Positions 1 through 11,791 of a stretch of DNA of 64,000 bases are shown here, one piece after another. The notes beneath the pieces were generated by a model. That model had not been told where the DNA came from and ran no database searches. It saw only the letters and a list, made by a program, of their open reading frames with translations. This DNA is from Mixophyes australis (taxonomy: Eukaryota; Chordata; Amphibia; Anura; Limnodynastidae). The stretch lies in the NCBI GenBank assembly GCA_036250195.1, contig JAVHZZ010000004.1:158873227-158937226 (forward strand), in the 5' to 3' direction. Both the position numbers and the translations under genes were made by a program. Positions within the stretch are counted from its first letter, which is position 1, and each line of letters begins with the position of its first letter.

Positions 1-1
1 A

Positions 2-1276
2 TCAGGGCACTTTGGGAGTAAGAAGACCAAAACTACCCTGCGGAACCGATTTTACTGGCATAACTTGCGCCAAGACACCGAAGATTGGTGTAAGGCCTGC
101 ATGGTTTACACGGCCCAGAGACCAGCCACCGCCACAGAAAAGGCACCACTCCATCCCATTTGTATCCGCAGGCCCCTCGAGCTGGTGTCCCTCGACCACG
201 TGAAGATGGAACCCAGTCCAATGGGATACATATACGTCCTCACCATGGTGGACCACTACACAAAATTCGCAGTGGCCGTGCCAGTAAGAGACCTAACAGC
301 CCGAACCACCGCCGAGGTCTTTTGGAGGGCGTTTGTCCGACCCTATGGGTTCCCGCAGAAGATCCTGACCGATCAAGGTCCGTCTTTTGAATCTCAGCTA
401 TTCAAAGAATTGTGCGCTTTCTACGGGTGCAACAAACTACGCACGACCCCTTACCACCCCCAAGGGAATGGCGCTTGTGAGCGTATGAACCAGACGCTTA
501 TCCACATGCTACGAGCATTAACCCTGAGTCAAAGATCTGAGTGGCCCAGGTTGCTTGCCGAACTGACCTTCATCTATAATAATATGGGTCACACCTCGAC
601 TGGATACTCACCCTACTACTTGCTGTTTGGACGAGCAGGGAAGCTTCCAGCAGACATGCAACTCGACCTCCCTGACACCGAAACCCCTTTGCCCCCACAA
701 ACCTCGTGGGTACGTGAGCATCAAGACAGGCTGCGGGAGGCCAGCCTGATCGTCCAGCAACGCCTGGAAGAGGTGCACAAACGGCAGAAGAAAGACTACG
801 ACCGGGATGCGCAGGCCTTCCGGCTGCCAGAAGGGAGCATCGTCCTCAAGAAGAATAATCGACCCCGGAGTAAGCTGGATCCCAAGTGGGAGTTGAACCC
901 GTACGTGATTACGTCCGAACCCATATCAACGATGGCTGTTTACCAGATCTCGAGACCAGACAGCACCCGTCCACAGTGGATTCACCGAAACCAGCTCAAG
1001 CTCCGCCCAAGGCCAGATCAAGGGCCAAAAGAAATATCAAGGGATGACTGGGACAAAAAACCAGATGATGGCGAAGGGACTCTGCCTCAGCTGCCCACTG
1101 ACCCTTTCGAGCTACTATTGGCGGTAGGCTGGGCTACTATGCCACTGCAGAGTCAGTCTTGGCCGCCAGTCGAGTTACCATTATCCCTTGCGCCTGTGGA
1201 GGTGGCCCCCTATCCTGAACTAAGATGCTCCACGAGGAGTATGAGGGGTACACTTCCACGGCGGTATCAGGATTAG
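2..1276 (+). CDS. Ty3/gypsy-type integrase, 3' end of pol (5' truncated by window)
   Basis: This is the C-terminal part of a retrotransposon polyprotein; the frame is open from the first bases, so the true start lies upstream. The visible protein starts with the integrase zinc-binding region (GHFG, then the CKAC cysteine pair). It continues into the catalytic core with the D,D-35-E triad at about residues 65 (LDH), 124 (TDQGPSF) and 160 (GACERMN). A basic C-terminal tail with a GPY/F-like module follows (KLDPKWELNPYVI, IHRNQLKLRPR). Integrase inserts the cDNA copy into the host genome. No stop or frameshift interrupts the visible 424 codons, so this copy may be fairly young. A polypurine tract and an LTR follow. 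Family assignment is from motif recognition; the exact gypsy lineage cannot be told. Confidence 0.9.
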   Translation, partial: SGHFGSKKTKTTLRNRFYWHNLRQDTEDWCKACMVYTAQRPATATEKAPLHPICIRRPLELVSLDHVKMEPSPMGYIYVLTMVDHYTKFAVAVPVRDLTARTTAEVFWRAFVRPYGFPQKILTDQGPSFESQLFKELCAFYGCNKLRTTPYHPQGNGACERMNQTLIHMLRALTLSQRSEWPRLLAELTFIYNNMGHTSTGYSPYYLLFGRAGKLPADMQLDLPDTETPLPPQTSWVREHQDRLREASLIVQQRLEEVHKRQKKDYDRDAQAFRLPEGSIVLKKNNRPRSKLDPKWELNPYVITSEPISTMAVYQISRPDSTRPQWIHRNQLKLRPRPDQGPKEISRDDWDKKPDDGEGTLPQLPTDPFELLLAVGWATMPLQSQSWPPVELPLSLAPVEVAPYPELRCSTRSMRGTLPRRYQD

Positions 1277-1438
1277 AAATCTTTCTCACTGAAACTGTTG
1301 TATATAATGTATATAATGTATATTAAAACTGTTGTCATTGAAAATGTTTGCTAATATAAATGTTGTAGATGTGTGATTTGAGTTGATAAAGAACAACCAC
1401 ATTTATGTCTTAATGCGTGAGGACACGCACCTGAATAA

Positions 1439-1449
1439 GCGGGGGTGAA
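1439..1449 (+). promoter_or_regulatory. Polypurine tract next to 3' LTR
   Basis: The purine-rich run GCGGGGGTGAA sits immediately before the TG that opens the LTR. In LTR retrotransposons this tract primes plus-strand DNA synthesis. The position and composition fit; the function is inferred. Confidence 0.65.
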
Positions 1450-2459
1450 TGTGGTGCCCCAAAATCTGAGTACCCTGGGGTGTATCTATATGTTTTTAAT
1501 TTGTTAATTTAATTTGTTAATTGTTAAAAGTGTTTATAAAGATTTTAAAAAAATATATATATATTTTCTTTAGGGAGAAGTGACAGTTGGGAGTGGTTGG
1601 TGGTTGCCGGGAGTAACAGGAGGAGTGTGTGGCATAGCAACAAGTCCACTAACTTTGGTAATAACTGTGAACTCCCAGAAGGCAGTGGGAAGAGGAAAGT
1701 TCTAGACTTCTGAGGGAGAGAGATCCCTCTGTCTGCATAGACTGAGAGAGAAAAATAGGGACAGAATGAAAATCGGACAAAGTGATATATAAGCAGATTA
1801 AAAGTGAAGTAAGTGTAAGAAGAGAAGAAGATATGAAGTGAGCCAAAGAGAAGTGTGAGTAAAAAGGAAAGTACTGAAAACAAAAAAGCAGTATAGAGAT
1901 CTGTGACATCACACTAAACAGACTGAGCTATGTACTGAGAACAGTGTGAGAAGAGAGAAAATAGAGAGGTCTGTGAATACACACAAAAGAGACTGTGCAA
2001 TACAAAAGATCATCAGCTTATTTGGCATGAAAAAGTAATTTATGGGCCCCAACCACGTGCAGCACTTTTACTAAATTCCTGTGCACATTTCAACCCAGGA
2101 CTGAGTGTAAAATATGGTAACGTTACCAGGGATAATATTGGTGCACCAAATGTTTTAGTTGAATATTAATGTTAAGTGATTTACCTGAAAATTGATTTAT
2201 TATTATATGTTAAATGCTATTGTGCTCTATGTTGATCAAATGAATATTTTGTCATTACCATTGAGTTGAAGGGGTCAGTGGCGCGGTGGTAAATTATCTT
2301 TATCGCGTTATTAATAAACCCAAGTTATTTGTCCAATCCTTGTCCCTTTCATTGAAGAATTTATCTCCTGACCACCGGATATCCGACCAAAAAAGAACCT
2401 GACTCGTGTCTGGAGGACAAGGTAAGGGAAGGAAGTCCCATCAGTACTCGACCACCACA
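1450..2459 (+). mobile_element. 3' LTR of the gypsy element (about 1010 bp)
   Basis: The LTR starts TGTGGTG and ends CACCACA, a perfect 7-bp terminal inverted repeat with the canonical TG...CA ends. It directly follows the polypurine tract. A polyadenylation signal AATAAA lies at 2313-2318, leaving about 140 bp of downstream U5-like sequence. The 5' LTR is outside the window, so LTR identity and the target-site duplication cannot be tested here. Short open frames within it look like chance. Confidence 0.8.
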
Positions 2460-5400
2460 TAAGGTTGTTCCTGACCAACTTGCTAACTGAAAATAACTCA
2501 AACTTCTTTAATAAAGGATAAATGTTCTGCTGTACATCTATAATACAAGCTATCTTCTGAGGAACCTGCAGAAAGTTACATTAGTTGTTCTGCAACAATG
2601 TAGTGAATTTGCTCTGATAAACAGAGTGGTCAAATATGAATAATAAGCTTTAACTGCAGTCTACTAATGAGGATCATCATCACTGGATAAAGCAAACGGG
2701 AAATTTAGCTGTTTTGCAGAGCATTGATACTGCTCTTCTATGTAAAATGACATTGGTTCTCGTACTAGCTGTTTAACAATTTTTATTTTTTTCTTGCCAT
2801 ACAGTTCTAGTGCACTGTATTGCAGTTTAGAGGACACCAAAGTCATCTGGAGTCTACAAATTATATACATGTGCCTTTAAATACAAACAAGCCAGATATT
2901 TTTAGAGAAGAATAAAGACAAACTTGACCAAATTACAAATTTGCCCTGTTCTAAATATTTGTTCATACCATTGACTTGGCAAAGTTATGATGCCTGCAAG
3001 AGAGGAGACATTTAAATTGCATTTACTTGTTAGACTGCTTGCTTTCCCTACTGTCTACAATTTTAATTGTTTATCATTATATTAGATTAGCTTTTAAATG
3101 GTTTAATGTCATTATTTTACTGCATTAAGAAATTTTACTTTGGTAGTGTTATTTATCCAGTTTACTGTTTAATGTTAACCAATATATTTACAATCCAATA
3201 TTACATAAATTGAATGGGGATGTTCATAAAAAAAATCCTTACTAGGATAGATAGTGAAATGCCCATAAAAAGCAGTACTGTAAAAAAAAAGGTAACATTA
3301 TATTAAAATGATAAAAGTATATGTCATAGTCACAGATCCAACACATGTGGACTTACAATATATACAATAGTTGATTCCCCTGTTGGATATCAAATATCAC
3401 TGTTAGGTTCCAGTGGAGTTTTGGCAATGACTTTTTGTGAGGTAGACTAATAGAGACATATAGTAATGTATAAAGTTACAGAGTTATGACAAAAAAATTG
3501 GAATGTACAGTAGTTTTTCCACCTATAACATTAATTATAGAAAAGGACATTCAATATATTTTGAGACCAACGTGAATGCATTATGTTGTAAAAGTAACAT
3601 CTTCTGATGAGGGGAGTTGGGTGATTGATTCATATTCTTTGCTAAGTGCGACAAAGGTCCCTAAATCTATCTCCTTATGCACCACATATAAAAACAAGAT
3701 TTCATCATGTAAAACAAGAGAGAAATCACATTTATAAAGGGTCTTACTCATTTAGTGGTGATATCGACATTTACAATAGAGACAGTCCTGATGTCCTCCC
3801 ACTCTCATGATTAACTGAAAACATAAATAACCCTAAACCAAACAGTATTTTAAGTCTTACACATTTTCTAATATACTTCAATTAATGCCCAGGCAGTGGT
3901 ACTAGGCATACTTGTCTCTACATATACAACCCCTCTAATTTCTTTTACATAATGCCAATAGCCTGCTCCAGCACTGCTGATTTTAATTGTAATAGAGCTC
4001 ACCAACAGTCTCAAATTGGCTCTTGCCAATAACAAATTAGAAATCTATGGCCCACACACTCACATTGCTTAATGCATAACACTGAGCTGAACTGGGGCAT
4101 CACTACAATCAGCAAGGCTGAGTCCCGGTGGTGGTGAGTAATGGAGAGAGAACCACTTGATATATTACTATTGCTGATAATTTCTACCACTTCTAGTCAT
4201 AGTACTAGACAAAGTACTGGGTGTGTAAATCCAATGAGCCAATTAGGAGGTACTTTAATAAGATCACAATTTTAATAATTTGCAGTCTGCTGGTACTACG
4301 CACAGTTGCTGTTTTTTAACTTTAATATTTTTATTGTTGTGCATTTCTTTGGTTTAAGACTAGAAGATAGAATAAACGGCATCACTTTTTGAGAGGTGAT
4401 TTGAAGTATAATTGGTCTTTTGACTATGTTTATTAAGATGAGGATTGAGGGTATCACTTTCTAAGCTACATTTGAGTAGAATATGAGAACCTTTTTGATA
4501 TAATTCTTCACCTCATGCATGTGTATGTGTATTCTGCTTTAAAGCAGGGAGGGCTAGAACAAACTATAGCCAGTTATAACACTGAAATGTTCACAACTGT
4601 ACAAATTATTTTAGGAGATTAGTGTACTGATCTTGTTTGAGGCAGTGTCCTGTTCACTCAGATGATTATGTAAGTAAGGAAAGTTTGCATCTTGCTGGGG
4701 CCTCGTAACTATGTGAGGAGAGAATTGGAGAGAAATGAAGACAAACAGAAGTTAGATTGTGGAATGAGTAAGGTCCCCTAACAGCACATGGTAGTGATGT
4801 AAGGCTCCTGTCAAACTGCTGCAGGATGCTACAGCTAGCGGCTACTGACATAAGCTTACAGAACAGAAGACAAATTTCTTCGACTATAGCAGCCACATTT
4901 CCTGTAGAGCTTGTTGCACTCACAGGTACTCAGATGCCCAAGGTCTTAACTCTTGCATAGTGGAAGCTTATATGCAGCACCACAGTAGATAGGTTGGAGG
5001 CGGCAGTCTAAATAAGCAGGCATAATAGTCAGGAACAGGTCAAGGGTCAGGGCAAACAAAGAACACACAGGGGTCAAGCCAAAAGCAAGCCAGGGGTCAC
5101 AACAGGAGTCAATCAGGAATACAGCAGAGTATTCACAGAACACCCAGGAACAGAGCAGCAGGTCAGCAAATGCTCAGCATAAATGCTATGACAAACAGGG
5201 AGGCTATATATAGGGGGACCAATCATCAGAGAGCAGGCACATATGGTTAATCAGGCTCAGTAGGTTGTTAATCAATTAGTATAAAATTTGTGCACGCGCC
5301 CAGCTGCCTCTTCATGCTGGGAAGCAGCGCTAGCTGACAGAGTGTCCCGGCCGTTGCCTTGGTGACAGCCGGGACAAAGGGGAAGTGATGTCTCGGTCTT

Positions 5401-5990
5401 CATGGCATTGGTTCAATGTAAACAGTGAGGCACGGCGGTGCCACAAATAACACAGGAACATTGTGGTAACAAATGCATAGAGTATGAAAAGTCAAAATAG
5501 CTTTTATTCATTTTAACATTTTTTGTTAAACACACTTTAGCAGAAGAATGCTTAGTTTTTTAATTTATAGTTTATTTTTAACGCATTTTTTTAAACAGGT
5601 GAATGTTTTAAGAATGTTAGCAAACAATTCACAATAAACATGACTCCATGAGGTAGATACAGTTACAATTACCATAAACTATTCAGAAATAAAATCAGAA
5701 TCCCTTGCTATAAATGTATATAAATACTGTAGTGCAACAAGTATATAAATTAAATGATATTGGATTCATCACCAGAATACAACTTATGTAACAAATGGTT
5801 GATGCTAAAAGCAATACATTTTCAGAATTGACGTAAGATACATAAAACAATGCAGTGTTCTGACATAACTTTTACTGAATAATTGGCAGGGATTAAAAGA
5901 AGATGGTGCTATAATGGTCAATAATATTAAATTATAGTATAATTTCTAAATACATAAAATAAATAAACAAAAATATCAATAAATACATAA
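2460..5990. other. Intergenic DNA without recognisable genes
   Basis: AT-rich sequence with only short chance reading frames. I see no coding motif or RNA gene. One repeat-like block (about 4930-5460) is listed separately. Confidence 0.6.
4930..5460. repeat. Candidate interspersed repeat with GC-rich hairpin
   Basis: Composition changes from AT-rich to G/C-balanced here. The left half repeats short phrases such as CAGGGGTCA and CAAGGGTCAGG. Near 5345-5375 there is a hairpin (TGTCCCGGC ... GCCGGGACA), followed by a smaller one at about 5428-5442 (GGCAC ... GTGCC). This resembles the ends of an old DNA transposon, but I could not find paired termini or a target duplication. Confidence 0.3.
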
Positions 5991-6510
5991 AACACATTGT
6001 AGAGAGACAGTAATACAAGCTCATTAGATGAATAGCATCATCAAGATATTTTAGACAAGACACTAGAGCACTGACTTAATTGCAATTCTCAATGTTAGAC
6101 AGCATGTGTAAGGCAGCAATAAAAGCTTATTAGATGTATAGCAGTATCAGAAAATATAGTCATTTTTAGACAAGATGATAGACCAAGGTGGGCTACATCT
6201 AGAAATTAAATGGTGGGAGAAAACCACTGACTTTTTTGTAATTCTCAACATTAGACAGCATGTGTGACATAATGTAGAGAGGCACTAATAAAAGCTCATT
6301 AGACGAAGAGCAGCATTAATGGACATTTTAGATAAGACAATAGACCAGGTGGGCTGCACTCAGAACTAAAATGGTTGAAGAAAGACATCAACTTATTTGT
6401 AAATCACAATGTTAGGCAACAAGTGAGACACATTGTAGAAAGACAGTAATAAAAGCTGATTAGAAGGATAGCAACATCAATGTATATTTTCTACAAGACA
6501 ATAGACCTCT
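5991..6510. repeat. Degenerate ~157-bp tandem repeat, about 4 copies
   Basis: Four diverged units begin near 5995, 6109, 6268 and 6424. Each contains TGTAGAGAGACAGTAATA or a variant, then AAGCTCATTAGA, then a TTTTAGACAAGACAATAGACC-like stretch and CAATGTTAGACAGCATGTG. Spacing between the last three is about 157 bp; the first is shorter because of a deletion. This is a local satellite or an array within an old element. Confidence 0.7.
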
Positions 6511-9499
6511 CTACATGTCATCAATTCTAATATGTCAAATGGCAGACAGGAGGGAGAGCTATATATACAAAACTTGCGAGACCTAACACTTTCCTGGAAT
6601 TTACAGCTTGACTCATTTTCAGATCGAAATTTGCTATGAGAAACTAAGTAATGAATGGGTTCATCTTGGTATCACAAAATTCTGATTTCTCTGACTCTGA
6701 ACCTCTCATCTAATTATTCTAATACATTAATGATCATTTGCGAAGAATTTTAAGGGCTGGTGGGTGGCATCTGCACCCATACCCTCCCACCCTGGCAAGA
6801 ATCCTTTATCCAATTGGGTTATAGTGACCTCTCCCTTGTCATCCACTTTCAGTGGTGCTGCTACTTGTGACATATATTAAAAGCATTGTGTATTCTTGTG
6901 TATTGGAGCATATCAGGGAAGATACCGTGTTGTTTTAGTTTTCAAATCATTATGCTGTTTTATTGGACCTTTTGGTAATATGTTATTAAAATGTACATTT
7001 TCAGTAATTTGGATATTACAAATATTAGGTTGTTCTATTTGTATTTGTTTAAGTAAAAAAACAAAACAAAACTATTGTCTCTTTTAACTCCTTATTTATA
7101 CTGTGGCTCCTAAGCAATTGTCTCATTTTTAAATTCTAAAACATTTATAATTTAATCATCATATTTAATGAGTTTATTATGCATGCTAAGTTGTTGGGAA
7201 CATTTACTATGTATTTATTATGCACTGCATATAGCAGTACGTTTTAAATGTGAGTAGTCTTCAAAATAAAGTCATGTTCCGTTAAAAAATAATATAAAAC
7301 ATCAAAGAGGTTCGAGGCCTAAAAATAATTATTTACATGCGATTATAATATCTGTTTAAATGAAATCCAAACTAATAAAGTGGTAGCAATTCTATTATGG
7401 ATTAAACAAATGCAGAATCATTTGGCACCTGACATCAAGATGGTTAGTGTCACTTTTGAAGCAGTAATTACAGCCTGGAACACTGAAATATTTATTAACT
7501 TATCAAATTAAAACACCTTTTGACATGTCAGGGTTTGTGGGTAATTGCAGTTTCTCTTTTGCGATGGTAATTTGTATGATTTATATATCCTCTAAAGCTA
7601 TATTGCATGCCAAAAAAGCTGCCTGAAATAATTTAATTTAAAAAGTATGAGCAACATGTATCTCTGGCCAAAGTAGCAGAGCCCCGGGGCAGTAGACTCT
7701 GAGAAGAGAGAAGCCTTCTTGTGTGTTTACTTCACAGCTTGTTACTTCTCACCTGGAAAAATGACTCTAAGTTTCCACATAATAAACACATTTATGTAGC
7801 TTTGTTTTGCCTAATGATATTTCTTTAGTTTTTCTTTTGCTCTTGTTTTTACTGTGCATAAAATTGTTAGTCACATAGTACTTTGCAATACGTTTTTGGA
7901 TTAAATGCAGTAGAAGTTGTACTGTTAAAACATCTGTCATTTAACGAAACTATGGCATTTAATATAAAGATTAAACTGGAAATACTACTATAAAACTTAG
8001 GTAGGTCTATTTATCCTCAAATGTTATCCTGCTTAATAGATTGGTAGAATATACACTTTAATTGGTTGTGTGTTTTTTGTTATTATTTTCTGAACTTCAA
8101 TTTGTATAATTCATGTAAATAATCTCTTTAATTTAAGTGTAACTTAAAATTGTGCCTAATATGATAGATATCAGTACTTTTCCTTGTTCTGAAAAAAACA
8201 TTCTCTACTGAACAGCCTTCAAGCCTTACAGATGTAGAACTTTTCTACATTAATTAATTTGGTTGTGAATTATTTTTAGCCAGCTGGAAAGATCCAAAAA
8301 AGCCTCACAGACGGGATTGCTGCCAAGTTAATAAGCTCTTTCATAATGCTGTTGAGTCACCATACAAGTTTTGCAGTAAAGCTAATTTAGAACAAAGCAG
8401 TCAGGTGCAATAATATTGCAAATATCTGTATGGGACACAAGTCTACCACTGACCTGGACTTAGAAATTAATCCAGAAAATATAATAGAATTGTATTTTTA
8501 AATATTAGCTCATACATGAAGCCAAATCCAATGACTAAATGTTTCCAGAGTGAAGGATTTCAAAATTCTCAGATTGTCTGTGGCTTTGAATGCATATTTA
8601 ACTTAAAGATCATTGATATATTGCACAACATTGCTGGGATTGAAGCATATCAATTATCTGTATTATTTATTACCTTCTTTACATGTTTTTCTATTTCTTT
8701 TTTCAATGTTATTTTTCTCATTTTGCAAATTGTCCCATCCACCTCTTTTCCTTTTTCTTATATCTTTGACAACTTACTAACTTCATACTCTCCCTGTTCT
8801 TGCCTAAATTTTTATATATTTGCATGGCTCATGGTAGGGCCAAAATACAGGCTATATTTGTAATAACATCATAGCTGTTATAGCAGGACTGCAGCTAATT
8901 TAGCCTGTGGAGTAAACCCAACCTGTGGCTTAAATTAGTATGAACAGACAGTAGCTGAAGGAGGTGGGAGTAGTACAGGTAGGGGAGGTGAAGAGTCAGG
9001 AAAATGGTGGAATTTGTATGTAGGAATTAAGATAGGGCAAGATAAGAGATGGGCTTGGAAAAAGTGAAGTCATACTTGTTCAGTAAGTCAAGAAGGTCTG
9101 AGGAGGACTGGTGATTCTGGGAATATTGGTGTGTGTCTGTAGGTGGAGTTTATTGTGATTGGTGGGTGGGTGGTTATGTTCGAAAAGGTCTGTGTCTATG
9201 ACATGGCGTGTGCCATCATAAGTGATCTCCAGATACAGACATATACATACACTGAATATATCGCTTATGGAGCAGGAGTTCCTTGGTAAATACTTTCAAA
9301 TGTGAGTGTATTGGTCATTTGGATAAATGAAAAAATTAAATGCAACAGTGTAAATATGAAGGTTTGCTTCTAGAGAGCTGCACTGACTTTCATTGATGTT
9401 TATTCTTTGTAACTGGAAAGAAGGTGGTCTGCTGTCTCATGTGAGAAATTTACATAAAGTGATGTTCAATGAGTTTTTAAAAGGTTAAATATGATGTTC
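6511..9499. other. Intergenic DNA without recognisable genes
   Basis: AT-rich and without convincing coding potential. A 115-codon frame at 8516-8863 is hydrophobic and low in complexity and is judged to be chance. Confidence 0.6.
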
Positions 9500-10540
9500 A
9501 TGGTGGGAAATATGGTAATGTTGAATCATTAGGGGTAGCTTTTCATATATTTTTTATAAATATTAGTGGATATGTGACTGAGATGCTGTTATGGCACTGT
9601 TGGTGAGCATTAGACTTTTATGTAGACATGGCGCTGTATAAGATGTACATTGGGCTGTACGTGGTGGGCATGAGATTGTCATGCTGGCATTTGATTGTAT
9701 ATGATGGACAATGGGCATAGCACTGTATGTGGTGAACATGGGACTGTATGTGGTGAGAATCAGTGTGTTAAGCAGGCATGAGATCTGCGTATAGAAGGCA
9801 TGGTGATAAGCATGGGACTGCTATCATAATATTGCTTTGTGCATGTTGTGAAATATACGTAACACAATATGCACTAAACATGGAGATGTATGCTGTGGGC
9901 TTAAAACAGTTATACTGACATTGGTCTATATTTTATGTAACGTGCATAACATTTGAGTTGCTGTTTATGGGACTTTATGTTTTGGAGATGTGTCTATTAT
10001 GCTTTATGGGTCTGTATAAGGAAGGCATTGGACTATATGAGATGAGCAATGTCCATGGAGCTTTTTTAGTGGAAATTCTGATGTTATTCTAGTATGGGAT
10101 TAGATAAGATGGCCATCGGATTATATAGACTATGGGAACTTTCCTGTATATAAAGTGCAAGGGGCTGTACGTGATGGACATGATGCTATATGAGGTTATT
10201 GATATGAAATTATCATGCTGGAATGGAACTATATGCAGTAGATATGGGGTTGCATGCAGTGAATATGAGGTTATTATTCTGTCATGATACTGTAAATAGC
10301 AAGCAATTGGCATTGCTTTGTATGTGGTAGCATGCAGGTGTTATGCTGTAATTTTAGTCTGTTTAGTGGGCCATGGGCATGGCATTGTTTTCTTCATGGC
10401 ATTGTATTAAATATGAAGTTCTTGATTGGAGATGTGGTAATATTGAAACATTAGAGGTAGCATTTCATATACTTTTAAGAATTCAGTAGATATTATAGTG
10501 GACATGTGACTGAGATGCTGTTATGGCACTGTTGCAGTGT
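9500..10540. repeat. Direct repeats (~930 bp apart) flanking a degenerate short repeat
   Basis: The segment 9508-9603 (GGTAATGTTGAATCATTA ... GAGATGCTGTTATGGCACTG) recurs at about 10433-10534 with roughly ten differences. Between the two copies lie many imperfect copies of phrases such as GGGACTGTATGTGGTGA, GGGCATGG and TTATGCTG, consistent with a decayed minisatellite with a unit of about 30-45 bp. The long repeats may be the two ends of the array. Confidence 0.6.
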
Positions 10541-10599
10541 AAGGGTGTCAGGGGTCACTAAGCTGAGACGTGTAGGGAGCAGTAGTGGTGCTGTGGTCT

Positions 10600-10740
10600 T
10601 TTGGCTTAGCAACGTATTGGGAACATTTTAAAGGAAAAAAAAATTCAGGTAGCCCAGTGACCCGCCTAAGGTAGCCCATTATGGGACAGGCTCAACCAAC
10701 CTCTGCTGGTGTGGCTGGGCAACAAAAGTGGGTCTTTGCA
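10600..10740 (+). mobile_element. Relic related to the hAT-like MITE at 16811
   Basis: The stretch from about 10625 (ATTTTAAAGGAAAAAAAAAT, CAGGTAGCCCAGTGACCC, CCTAAGGTA) matches the core of the element at 16811-16976. Its ends are not clear, so borders are approximate and no target duplication was found. Confidence 0.5.
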
Positions 10741-11640
10741 ATACTCCAGTCAGATTAATGTAAATTAACATTCTACCTACAAAGTGCAGGCTGTGCATTG
10801 ATATGACTGGAGATCCTGGCCATATCATTCAGTATTTTTAGACACATTGGTGACTGTGGGGGACTGAGCTGTTTGGATGACAATGAGAATGATCTATACA
10901 TTACTAGACTCAGGTCTGTGCGAATGAACACTGATTTGGGGAGCTGCACAAGGTCAAATTTGCTGCTCACACAATCAAGTAAATGATAGTTCTTCACTGT
11001 CATTGAGTCACCTATGGTCTGGTCTTGGTAAAGTAATGGAAAAAGTAGGGGAGTAATGTGCCAGAGCTCAATCACACTTGTATTTTGTAGGATACCAGCT
11101 GCACAGTAATACGAATGCACCATAACGATAAATCTGTACATAGCACAGTAAAAAATATATTATATAAGATATTGATTCAGATTTTGAGCAAAACGTTTAA
11201 CCTCTCAACCCAGTATTTAGGGTGTACATTTCTTGAGAGTGCAATATTCACATATTTGTGCTAAAGATCCCTGAACTAAAGTTTACATTTTTTACACTCA
11301 TCTTACAGTTAAGGAGGTTGAAATGTGACAAAAAGGTTGTTGCTTGTTAAATCACTCCCAAATAACCCTTTATTAGTATGGTCAAACACTAACATATTTA
11401 TTTCCTAATTTGCTTGCGAATATTGCTTAATATTGTCTTAGTTGTTTTTTAGCCAGCATACAAGAGGTTATTTCGGTGTGATCACAAGGGACTGAAAAAA
11501 GGCAAACATATATTGATTGCTTTCTTTATTTCTCAAGGTATATGAAAGAAAAAACCTGTATAGATATATTGACTGCTATTACTAATAGAGGCATACATAA
11601 GTAATCTACCTACACATTAAGGAGCTTGTGATTTCACTGC
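10741..11640. other. Intergenic DNA, nothing recognised
   Basis: No coding motif. A 122-codon minus-strand frame at 10773-11141 has no recognisable features. Confidence 0.55.
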
Positions 11641-11791
11641 TTTTTTTATTTCAAGTGCTGTGTTTGTTTAAAGTGTGGTTAGTTCCAGTAAGGAGTTGAA
11701 TCCAAGAAGGGGTTTAATCTGGTAAGTGGCTAGGAAAGGCTAGTACTAAAGTTCACTGTAGGCTATAAGAAGTTAGATTAGCCATAATAAG

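Noticed and set aside
1545..1912. Minus-strand frames of 87-112 codons inside the gypsy LTR
   Set aside because: They lie within the LTR, on the opposite strand, and are phenylalanine/leucine/serine-rich from A/G-rich sequence.
8516..8863. 115-codon hydrophobic frame
   Set aside because: Low-complexity AT-rich sequence, no recognisable family, no supporting context.
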